NCBI RefSeq assembly: GCF_016446475.1
Contig: NZ_JAEHFP010000002.1
Span: 62,001-126,000 of the forward strand
Length of the DNA stretch: 64,000 nt
Reading direction: 5' to 3'
Source of the DNA: Paracoccus binzhouensis
Lineage (GTDB): Bacteria > Pseudomonadota > Alphaproteobacteria > Rhodobacterales > Rhodobacteraceae
Of this stretch, positions 1 to 6,607 are shown in pieces (within the stretch, counting starts at the first letter, position 1; each line of letters begins with the position of its first letter). The translations under genes and the position numbers were made by a program. The notes below the pieces were generated by a model. That model ran no database searches. It had not been told where the DNA came from and worked only from the letters and a program-made list of their open reading frames with translations.

Positions 1-956
1 TTCAGACGATAGACCGCCGCCTGATAGCTCACGCCGAACCTGTGCGCGATGAAAGCGACATCCTGAAAGCCGATCGTCTGGGAGCGCGGAGCCGGACGCA
101 GCTGACCCTGAATGCTACCGCCGGTCGCTACATCGAAGACGATCTGATCGGTGCGCGCCGGCTGGCCCTTCCCGAGCTGGCGCAGTTCCTCTTCAAGCCC
201 CACTTCAGGAAGCAGGAAGGCCGCGGCGAATGCATTCGCGCGCTGCTCGATCCTTTCGCGGCTGTTGTCGGCGCTGCTGACGCCGACGACCCTGTTGCGA
301 TCCATCAGGGCATGCGCGTACTCGTGCGCCAGCGAGAAACGCTGGCGGGCGCGCACATGTCCCGCATTCACGAGCACTGCCATGCCGATGCTCGGATGAT
401 GCAGGAACAAGCCAGACATGGTGTGCGGGAGATCGACGACCGATGCCCAGATTCCCTGATCGCCGAGCAATTCCGTCACGTCGGCAATCGGGGCGCTTCC
501 AAGCTCAAGTCGCCTTCGTTCCTGTTCAGCCACACGCTCGCCCTGAGCGACGGCTTCCCCGGTCGATCGCGGTACGGGCTCACGATATGCTGGCGGCCCA
601 TCCCGCTCCTCGCGCCCCAGCAAGCTCTCCAGGCTGATACCTTCGCGGCAAATTTGTACACAGCGGTCCACCTCGATCCGCACCTCCGGATCTGCGTCGA
701 GCCCGGGGGCAATTCGATGCAGCGCCACGACGACATCTTCTTCGGCGTCCGGCACGTCCGCGAGAAACCAGCTGACAGGGCGACGATAGAGATCCGCTAG
801 GCGCGCAAGTTCCATGGTGGACACTGAGCGGTTCCCTCCTTCGATCTGAGTGACGGCCGTGCGGGGAAGGCCAAGCGCTTCGGCAGCGTCGGCCTGACTG
901 ATTGATGCGAGTTCTCGTGCCTCCCTCAGTCGACGAGACATTTCGGTGCGGTTCAT
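1..956 (-). CDS. XRE-type HTH fused to ImmA/IrrE metallopeptidase (partial, runs off left edge)
   Basis: The reading frame is open from an ATG at 956 to the left edge, about 318 residues, so the C-terminus is missing. Residues 5-60 form an XRE/Cro helix-turn-helix (SQADAAEALGL followed by TAVTQIEGG). Residues 205-220 carry the zinc-peptidase motif HEYAH (211-215), followed by ERIEQRANAFAAAFLLP with the expected downstream acidic ligand. ImmA/IrrE enzymes of this type cleave XRE repressors, as in the ICEBs1 ImmR/ImmA switch. Here both parts are in one polypeptide, so it is probably an autoregulator or stress-responsive regulator. It is transcribed divergently from the DUF2188 gene at 1106, an arrangement repeated near 25 kb. 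Confidence 0.88.
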   Translation of the reverse strand, partial: MNRTEMSRRLREARELASISQADAAEALGLPRTAVTQIEGGNRSVSTMELARLADLYRRPVSWFLADVPDAEEDVVVALHRIAPGLDADPEVRIEVDRCVQICREGISLESLLGREERDGPPAYREPVPRSTGEAVAQGERVAEQERRRLELGSAPIADVTELLGDQGIWASVVDLPHTMSGLFLHHPSIGMAVLVNAGHVRARQRFSLAHEYAHALMDRNRVVGVSSADNSRERIEQRANAFAAAFLLPEVGLEEELRQLGKGQPARTDQIVFDVATGGSIQGQLRPAPRSQTIGFQDVAFIAHRFGVSYQAAVYRL

Positions 957-1029
957 GACGGGTTCCTCGGTGTGCGTGTCGGGCTTCTCCCGGCCCCCAC
1001 GTGGGGACAAGATAGGCTGATCGCACTAT

Positions 1030-1055
1030 AACGTCAAATTCTTACTTGAACGTTC
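1030..1055. promoter_or_regulatory. Candidate operator between XRE-ImmA and DUF2188 genes
   Basis: An imperfect inverted repeat, AACGT..AA then TT..ACGTT, lies in the divergent intergenic region and ends in the palindrome GAACGTTC (1048-1055). The position suits binding by the XRE domain of the neighbouring regulator. This is inference from symmetry and location only. Confidence 0.35.
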
Positions 1056-1105
1056 GATTGCCGCACACCACATCATGGCCATGCCACCGAAAGGAGGTGA
1101 TGGGC

Positions 1106-1330
1106 ATGGCAGGCAAGAACCAGCACGTGGTTCGGCGCGAGGACGGCTGGGCAGTTCTCGGCGCCGGCAACAGCCGCGACACGGCGCGCTACGGCACGCA
1201 GGCTGAGGCAATCGACCGGGCCACCGAGATTGCGCGAAACCAGCAGAGCGAAGTTCTGATCCACGGGCGTGACGGTCGGATCCGCGAGCGTAACAGCTAC
1301 GGAAACGACCCTTTCCCGCCCCGCGGCTAA
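1106..1330 (+). CDS. DUF2188-family small protein
   Basis: This 74-residue protein has the typical DUF2188 layout: a start like NQHVVRREDGWAVLGAGNSR, a middle containing TQAEAIDRATEIARNQ, and an end resembling GRIRERNSYGNDP. The start at 1106 is chosen because AAGGAGG (1091-1097) lies about 8 bases upstream; the ATG at 1100 is too close to that site. The function of DUF2188 is not established. A second DUF2188 gene occurs at 24988-25230, again divergent from an XRE/ImmA regulator. Placement next to the end of the prophage head genes suggests a small cargo cassette. I am confident about the family but not about its role. Confidence 0.85.
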   Translation: MAGKNQHVVRREDGWAVLGAGNSRDTARYGTQAEAIDRATEIARNQQSEVLIHGRDGRIRERNSYGNDPFPPRG

Positions 1331-1335
1331 GAACG

Positions 1336-1364
1336 GCGCGGAGGACCCTCGGGGCCCTCCGCGC
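1336..1364. terminator. GC-rich hairpin between convergent genes
   Basis: Perfect 9-bp arms GCGCGGAGG / CCTCCGCGC, with further internal pairing, lie between the plus-strand DUF2188 gene and the minus-strand gp10-like gene. A T-rich stretch (1371-1377) follows on the plus side, so this is probably the DUF2188 transcription terminator, possibly working in both directions. Confidence 0.6.
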
Positions 1365-1376
1365 ACCAGCTTGTTT

Positions 1377-2006
1377 TCAAATCCGCTCCTCCACCCAGTT
1401 CACCACGATCAGCCCCGGCACGCTGTCCAACGCCCGGTCTGCATCCCGCGCCAAGTCCAGCCGCTTCGGCAGCTTGACCTGCGGCACCAGCAGGAAGATC
1501 GGCGCGGTGACCTTGCCGCGCCCGGTCTGAGAGCGCGACACCACCGCTTGACCCTTCGTGTTCAGCCGTCCCTCCGCCACAAGCAGGCTCGGGCCCGTCC
1601 GGCGATAGACGAACCGCAGGCGCAGCCCACGACGCCGTTCCCATTCGCCGGGCGTGATCCGGCCGCCGCGCAGGGACTTGCCTGCGGCGGGCAGCGGGAT
1701 GGCGAGCCAGAACCCGTTCTTCGAGCGGATCAGCGGGCCGGTGTCATGCGCGCCGACGATGACGGGGGCCTTCGACCAGACCAGCGCCGCGGCGTCGAGG
1801 CTCTCGCCCGACCTCGGGAAGTTCTGGCTGCGGATGGAGTTGGCGAGCCGCGTGCCGAGCCCTGCGCCGGTGATCTGCAGCCGCCATGCGGTCTTAAGCC
1901 CGGTCCCGGCCTCGCGCATGGCGGCCGTCACCGCGCGTTCGCCCGCCGCGACCTCGGCCGCCATCATCGCGACGATGTCGGGATCGATGTCGAGCTTCAG
2001 TTTCAC
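1377..2006 (-). CDS. Phage gp10-like / DUF6441-like structural protein (copy 1)
   Basis: This 209-residue protein starts with an acidic helical segment (KLDIDPDIVAMMAAEVAAGERA) and a basic C-terminal half. In this gene order (capsid, DUF2190, head-tail joining, this gene, tail terminator) it occupies the slot of HK97 gp10-like or DUF6441 proteins, which act in head-tail or tail completion. It overlaps the upstream head-tail joining gene by 4 bases. A near-identical copy lies at 60271-60900. In this copy no tail gene follows; the late operon simply stops here. Confidence 0.75.
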   Translation of the reverse strand: MKLKLDIDPDIVAMMAAEVAAGERAVTAAMREAGTGLKTAWRLQITGAGLGTRLANSIRSQNFPRSGESLDAAALVWSKAPVIVGAHDTGPLIRSKNGFWLAIPLPAAGKSLRGGRITPGEWERRRGLRLRFVYRRTGPSLLVAEGRLNTKGQAVVSRSQTGRGKVTAPIFLLVPQVKLPKRLDLARDADRALDSVPGLIVVNWVEERI

Positions 2007-2314
2007 GCGGGCCTCAGATCGACGGTCCAGACCAGCCGCTCGCGGTCGCGAACCGGCTCGCCCTGGACGAGGAAGGCGTCGCCATCGATCTCGATGCGGT
2101 CGCCGGGACGCGGGGTCGCCACCTCGGCGACGCGCAGGTCGATCCGCGTGGTCTCGGACCAGAGCCGCGCATCGCCGAAGTCGGTGATAGCGTCGGCGCG
2201 CCGGGCGACGATGCGCACCAGCACGGGCGCGCCGCCGTCGGCGATGTAGACCGCATCCCGGCCGATGTTCGGATCGGCGAAGAGCGCACCCACGGCGGCA
2301 GCGAAGGCGCTCAT
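2003..2314 (-). CDS. Phage head-tail joining protein (copy 1)
   Basis: This 103-residue protein starts SAFAAAVGALFADPNIGRDA and contains GDRIEIDGDAFLVQGEP, the small beta-barrel pattern of gpFII-like head-tail attachment proteins that sit between the connector and the tail. It overlaps its downstream neighbour by 4 bases and its upstream neighbour by 1 base, so it is translationally coupled in the late operon. Copy 2 (60897-61208) differs by only a few residues. Confidence 0.78.
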   Translation of the reverse strand: MSAFAAAVGALFADPNIGRDAVYIADGGAPVLVRIVARRADAITDFGDARLWSETTRIDLRVAEVATPRPGDRIEIDGDAFLVQGEPVRDRERLVWTVDLRPA

Positions 2315-2649
2315 CAGAACGCCGCGTTCAGGCGCACCCGGCCGATGGTGTCGCCTGCGCCGCTGGCCACCGCTTCCACAGCCACACCGATGAGGGTGCT
2401 GTCAGTGGCGACCGTGGTGCAGCGCTTGTTGGTGTCGTCCCAATAGACCTTTGCGCCGACGGTCCAGGCCTGGGAGCCGACCTTGGTGATGTCGAACACG
2501 CCGACGAGCGCGGTCTCGACGGGCTCGCCGAGGGCCGCCGCTCCGGAGGCGATGCCGAAGATGGAGCCGACGAGCAGGCCATCGCCGGAGGCGACGGCAT
2601 AAGGCGCGGTCAGGGTGATGGTGTTGCCGGGCTGGACGTAGTTTTTCAT
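2314..2649 (-). CDS. DUF2190 capsid decoration-like protein (copy 1)
   Basis: This 111-residue protein has the DUF2190 pattern: YVQPGNTITLTAPYAVASGDG near the start, then KVYWDDTNKRCTT, then IGVAVEAVASGAGDTIGRVRLN. Members are often found directly after the major capsid gene and are thought to be capsid cement or decoration proteins. It lies 77 bases after the capsid stop, with a hairpin in between. Copy 2 (61208-61543) differs at three positions (Asn2/Thr, Val/Ile in the FDIT segment, Ser/Asn in TLIG). Confidence 0.88.
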   Translation of the reverse strand: MKNYVQPGNTITLTAPYAVASGDGLLVGSIFGIASGAAALGEPVETALVGVFDITKVGSQAWTVGAKVYWDDTNKRCTTVATDSTLIGVAVEAVASGAGDTIGRVRLNAAF

Positions 2650-2675
2650 GGGGAGGATCCTCGTGGAAAGACGAA

Positions 2676-2697
2676 GGGCGGCCCGTGAGGACCGCCC
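2676..2697 (-). terminator. Hairpin between capsid and DUF2190 genes
   Basis: A GGGCGG...CCGCCC stem lies just after the capsid stop codon and is conserved in copy 2 at 61570-61591. It could be a partial terminator or an RNA-processing element that sets a high capsid to accessory-protein ratio. There is no strong T-run, so read-through is likely. Confidence 0.45.
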
Positions 2698-2726
2698 GTG
2701 TGTCAGGTTTCAGCATTGGATGCGGG

Positions 2727-4793
2727 TTACGCGCCCGGGTTCTTGTAGAGGCCGCGCCAGTCGATGGCCTTGGCGCCGAAGTCGAGGCGGCACTTGATCT
2801 CGACGCCGTCGACGTCGAAGCCGTTGCGGGTCTCGATGTAGGCGCCCTGCTGGCCTTCCAGATAGGCGTATTCGATGGTGTCGATCTGGTTCGGGCTCGC
2901 CGCCAGATACCAGGCGGTTTCGCTGGCGGCATCAAGCCGGGGCTCGCTGATCGGCGCCAGCGTGCGGATCGATTGCGGCACGACATTCCCGCTCTGCGCC
3001 GGCACGAGGTTCTGGGCGACCAGTTGCTCGGCCTTCAGTTCTAGCGAGGCAGGGACGATCAGGAAGGCGGGACGGACGTTCAGCACGGTCTTCTTGTCGA
3101 GCCCGGTCTGCTTGGCCATGGCGGCGCGGGCCGCACCGACGCTGCTGACATCAAGCGCCGCCCCGGTACCTGCCAGGTTCTTGTGTGTCGTGTGGAACAG
3201 CGCCGTGCCGTCGGCCATGGCCGGGTTCGAGGTGACGATCCCCCAGACCACGTCCGACTCCAGCTGGGCGATGGAGTTGCCGTACATCGCCGGGATGCGG
3301 GTGAAGGCGTCGAGATCGTCGTTGATCAGGACCTGCCGGGTGATCGCGACCACCCGGCCATAGGTCTTGACCTTGTAGCTCTCCTTGCTCTCGCCCAGCG
3401 TGCCGCGCTTGAACTCGCCGCTCTCGCCTACCTCCAGCAGCTGCGGCGCCTCGCCAAGCTGGACCCGGTGCATCGCCTTGAAGTCGGTGGCGAGCACCTG
3501 GCGGCAGAACAGCATGAAGGTGCGGGGATAGGCCTCGTAGGCCTGCCGCAGGGTCTTGTTGGTGACCGCCGACAGGATCTCGGGGAAGTCCGATGTCGAA
3601 TGCAGCGCCCGCGTCGCCACCTCGTCGCGCGACAGGCCACGGGTGTTCACCCCGGCATTGCCGAGGCTTTCGCGGGCGAGTTCCAGCAGCGTCATGCCGC
3701 GATACTGGCGCGCAGCGTCTTCCAGCTGGAACAGACTCGGGCTGTAGCGGTGCAGCAGCGCATTCGCCACCGCGTCGCGGCGGGTGATGCGCTCGTCGCG
3801 GCCACCCAGCGGGACGGAGACATGGGGGAAGGTCCGGGTCTCGTCCGACTTCGCCGCGACCTGATCGAGGATCAGGCGGCGGGACTCGTCGACGCTGACG
3901 CCGCGCTTGACCAGATCCTCGGCGAAGCCGCGCTCGAGGTTCAGGCGACCGGCCAGATCGTAGATGGTCGAGACGCGGTCGCGCTCGGCCTCGCGCGCGC
4001 GGGTGGCGACCGCTTCGGTGTCGGGCGCTGCGGGAGTGTCGGTCGTCTGAAGTTTCGGCTGCGCGCGGGTTTCGCTGGCGGCGACCTTCGGGGCGGGCGC
4101 AGCCGCTTTCGGCTCGGTCATGGCGGTGTCCTCGGTTTCGACCGGCTCGGTCGGCTGGGTGGTGGCGGGGGTGGCGGCGTCGCTCGCCGGCGTCTGGGTC
4201 TGCTCCGTCATCGGGATGGCTCCTGTCGGGCTTGAAGGGGCGTCCCGGCGGTGAAGGACGCAATCGTGAAGGGGATGCTGGGCGCGGAAGCCCGCGGCGG
4301 GATCGGCGCCGACCGCGACCGCGGAGACCTCGAAGGGTGTCCAGTCCACTGCCCGCCAGAGTTCGCGCGCGGCCTCGGGTTTCGAGACTTCGAAGCGGTG
4401 GACCTGGTAGCCGATGGAGACCGCGCGGATGTGGCCTGCCTGAATGTCGCGCCAGATCGGCTCGACATCGGCGCGCTCGCTGATCCGCACCAGCGCGATG
4501 CCGCGTCCGTTCTCGATCCGCGCCGAGCCCGGCACGACCGAGCCGATCACCGCGTCGAGCGTGTCGAGCTCGTGCACCTTCAGGAACGGCGCGCCCGCGT
4601 TCAGCCGGTCGAGCCGGACATGGGCGGGGTCGAGGCTCAGTTCCTCGTCGTAGGGCTCGCCGAAGAAGGTGGCGCGGCGAACGCGCGCGCCGGCCGACCA
4701 GACCACCTCGACGGTGCGGCTGTCGGCGTCGGCCGTGTTCGGCGCAAGCTCCGCCGACCGGCGCATGGCCGGCAGTTCGATCATCGTGTCCAT
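2727..4793 (-). CDS. Fused prohead protease and major capsid protein (copy 1)
   Basis: This 688-residue late protein starts at ATG 4793 (MDTMIELPAM). Residues 1-190 are an HK97-type prohead serine protease: H74 in LKVHELD and S126 in AVSIGYQV fit the catalytic pair. Residues 195-280 are a Pro/Ala/Thr/Glu-rich linker resembling a scaffold. The rest is a Mu-type major capsid domain (motifs near TFMLFCRQVLATDFKAMHR and LFHTTHKNLAG). The protease would mature the capsid by cutting within the linker. An internal ATG at 4211 has its own ribosome binding site and may give a separate 494-residue scaffold-capsid product. Copy 2 (61619-63697) differs mostly in the linker. Confidence 0.93.
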   Translation of the reverse strand: MDTMIELPAMRRSAELAPNTADADSRTVEVVWSAGARVRRATFFGEPYDEELSLDPAHVRLDRLNAGAPFLKVHELDTLDAVIGSVVPGSARIENGRGIALVRISERADVEPIWRDIQAGHIRAVSIGYQVHRFEVSKPEAARELWRAVDWTPFEVSAVAVGADPAAGFRAQHPLHDCVLHRRDAPSSPTGAIPMTEQTQTPASDAATPATTQPTEPVETEDTAMTEPKAAAPAPKVAASETRAQPKLQTTDTPAAPDTEAVATRAREAERDRVSTIYDLAGRLNLERGFAEDLVKRGVSVDESRRLILDQVAAKSDETRTFPHVSVPLGGRDERITRRDAVANALLHRYSPSLFQLEDAARQYRGMTLLELARESLGNAGVNTRGLSRDEVATRALHSTSDFPEILSAVTNKTLRQAYEAYPRTFMLFCRQVLATDFKAMHRVQLGEAPQLLEVGESGEFKRGTLGESKESYKVKTYGRVVAITRQVLINDDLDAFTRIPAMYGNSIAQLESDVVWGIVTSNPAMADGTALFHTTHKNLAGTGAALDVSSVGAARAAMAKQTGLDKKTVLNVRPAFLIVPASLELKAEQLVAQNLVPAQSGNVVPQSIRTLAPISEPRLDAASETAWYLAASPNQIDTIEYAYLEGQQGAYIETRNGFDVDGVEIKCRLDFGAKAIDWRGLYKNPGA
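4211..4224 (-). promoter_or_regulatory. Internal ribosome binding site and start within protease-capsid gene
   Basis: On the minus strand AGGAG lies 6-8 bases before an in-frame ATG at 4211 that begins MTEQTQTPAS. The second copy keeps an AAAGGA before the equivalent ATG at 63115 even though the surrounding linker has diverged. This suggests a real internal start giving an unfused capsid chain. Confidence 0.5.
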
Positions 4794-4798
4794 GAAGG

Positions 4799-6355
4799 TC
4801 AGTCCTGTTGGTCGGCCTGCGCCGGGTCTGTATCCGCGTCGGCGGTCGGGTCGTCGGTGTCCGGTTCGTCGGCGGCCGGATCGGTTGCCGGGTCGCTGGT
4901 CTGCGCGCTGCCGGTCTTGGTGACGCGGCGCGGGTCGCTGTCGAGCACCAGCCCCAGCGCATCGAGCTTGGCGTTGGTCGCCGCGATCTCGGCCAGCACG
5001 GCGTCGGGATTGCGGCCCTGCCGGGCGATCACCTCGGCCAGCGTCATGGTGCCGGAGCGGATCGACAGCAGGTTCGCCATCGCATCCTTCTGCGGATCGA
5101 CCGCCTCGAACTTCGGCGGCGACCATTCCACCGGCACGGTCGGCGACGGGATCTGGCCCGCCGCCCATGCGGCTTCGGTGAACCAGCGCCAGACGGGCGC
5201 GCAGAACATCGGAATGAACAGCTGCCACTGCACGGCGTCGATCTGGCGGCGGAACTCGACGAGCCCGGCCCGGATCGAGGAATAGTTGACCTGGGAGAGG
5301 TCCCCGGTCAGCAATTCATACGGCACGCGGAACCCGGCCGAGATCGTGTGCAGGCTCGCCCGCTTGTACTCGCCGTAGCCGCCGGTCGCCGCGGGCTGGT
5401 TGAAGCGAATGTCCTTGCCGCCACGGGCATAGGCGATCAGCCCCGGCTCGAACTGCTCGACCCGGTTGCCATCGGCATCGACCACGGCGGGCGCGATGCC
5501 CTGCTGCGCCTCGTCATCCCCGAAGACGATGGCGGTGACGCAGGCCTCGGTCTTCTTGCGCACGATCTCGGCCACCTCGTAATCGTCGAGATCACGCAGC
5601 GCCCGGATGACCGGCGCGCCCCATGGAACGCCGCGCGCCTGCGTGCGCTGCTTCTCGTAGACATGGGCGATATCGGTCGCCGGGACCGGGCGCGATCCGA
5701 GCCCACCGTTCAGCGCACCCCACGCGTTGCCCGGGTGCTCGGCATGGAGCCAGTAGGCCCGTCGCTTGCCGACCGGGTCGAACTCGATCCCCTGCACCAG
5801 CCGCCCGGCGCCGAGGGCGCCGGATTTCGTGGCATCGAGGAAATCCGCCTCGAGCACCTGAAGCTGCAAGGGCACCGGCAGGCCGTCCGAGGATCGCCGC
5901 AGGCGACGACGCACCAGCACCTCGCCCGCTTCGATCATCTCCCGGCAGATCAGCGTCTGCAGTCCGTAGAAATCGAGCTGGCCATCCGCATCGCAGGCCT
6001 CGGCCCATCGCTCGAAGAGATCGTCGACGCGGCGGTCCAGCGCCTCGTCGCCACTGGCGGCGCGCGGCATGATGCCCGCGCCGACGATATTGTTCACCAG
6101 CACCGCCACGGCCTTGGCCGCATGCGGGTTGTTGCGCACGAGATCGCGCATCCGGTCGCGCAGCAGCGCCCCGGCCATGCCGATCTCGGTATCGGCCGAG
6201 GATGCGGGCGCGCGCCAGCCATCAGTGCGACGCCCGCGCGCAGCGCCGTCATAGCCCCGCGCGAGCGTTTCGAAGGCCTGCCGCGCCAGCACCCGACGCG
6301 CAGCAGTTCGTGGGGCGACCGACGCGATGGCGCGGTCGAACCAGTTCACGGCCAT
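4799..6355 (-). CDS. Phage portal protein, lambda gpB family (copy 1)
   Basis: This 518-residue portal protein forms the ring through which DNA enters and leaves the head. It shows lambda-family features: an N-terminal helical region, RNNPHAAKAVAVLVNNIVGAG (about residues 75-95), EVLVRRRLRR and the VNYSSIRAGLVEFRRQID segment. The C-terminal 40 residues are a low-complexity Asp/Pro/Thr tail. ATG 6355 is chosen; it overlaps the gpW stop (TGATG), with a GTG one codon upstream as alternative. It follows gpW and precedes the protease-capsid gene by 5 bases, the lambda order. Confidence 0.93.
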   Translation of the reverse strand: MAVNWFDRAIASVAPRTAARRVLARQAFETLARGYDGAARGRRTDGWRAPASSADTEIGMAGALLRDRMRDLVRNNPHAAKAVAVLVNNIVGAGIMPRAASGDEALDRRVDDLFERWAEACDADGQLDFYGLQTLICREMIEAGEVLVRRRLRRSSDGLPVPLQLQVLEADFLDATKSGALGAGRLVQGIEFDPVGKRRAYWLHAEHPGNAWGALNGGLGSRPVPATDIAHVYEKQRTQARGVPWGAPVIRALRDLDDYEVAEIVRKKTEACVTAIVFGDDEAQQGIAPAVVDADGNRVEQFEPGLIAYARGGKDIRFNQPAATGGYGEYKRASLHTISAGFRVPYELLTGDLSQVNYSSIRAGLVEFRRQIDAVQWQLFIPMFCAPVWRWFTEAAWAAGQIPSPTVPVEWSPPKFEAVDPQKDAMANLLSIRSGTMTLAEVIARQGRNPDAVLAEIAATNAKLDALGLVLDSDPRRVTKTGSAQTSDPATDPAADEPDTDDPTADADTDPAQADQQD

Positions 6356-6564
6356 CACCTGTCCCCGCGCGAGAAGCCTGCGAGACCGGCCACCGGCAGC
6401 GGCCGGCCGACACCCGCGATGGCGCGCTCGATGATCCGGATGCGGGCGAGTAGATCCTCGGCCGAGCCGTAGTCGACGGACTTGCCGTCATAGCTGACCC
6501 GGGTGGTGCCGCTGGCATAGGCCCGGCGCAGTGCCGAGAGCTCGGTTTCCGTCCAGTCGGTCAT
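6355..6564 (-). CDS. gpW-like head-tail joining protein
   Basis: This 69-residue protein (MTDWTETELSALRRAYASG, then RVSYDGKSVDYGSAEDLLARI) matches the size and pattern of phage lambda gpW, which plugs the portal and primes tail joining. The ATG at 6564 was chosen over longer frames because it gives the family's usual length. It lies between the terminase and portal genes, exactly as in lambda, and its stop overlaps the portal start. Confidence 0.85.
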   Translation of the reverse strand: MTDWTETELSALRRAYASGTTRVSYDGKSVDYGSAEDLLARIRIIERAIAGVGRPLPVAGLAGFSRGDR

Positions 6565-6607
6565 TGCCTGTTTCCCTGTCGGGCCATCAGCCCTCCACGC
6601 CTCTTGT

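Noticed and set aside
42..800. Long plus-strand open frame at the left edge
   Set aside because: It is antisense to the XRE-ImmA gene, whose HTH and HEYAH motifs are convincing on the minus strand.
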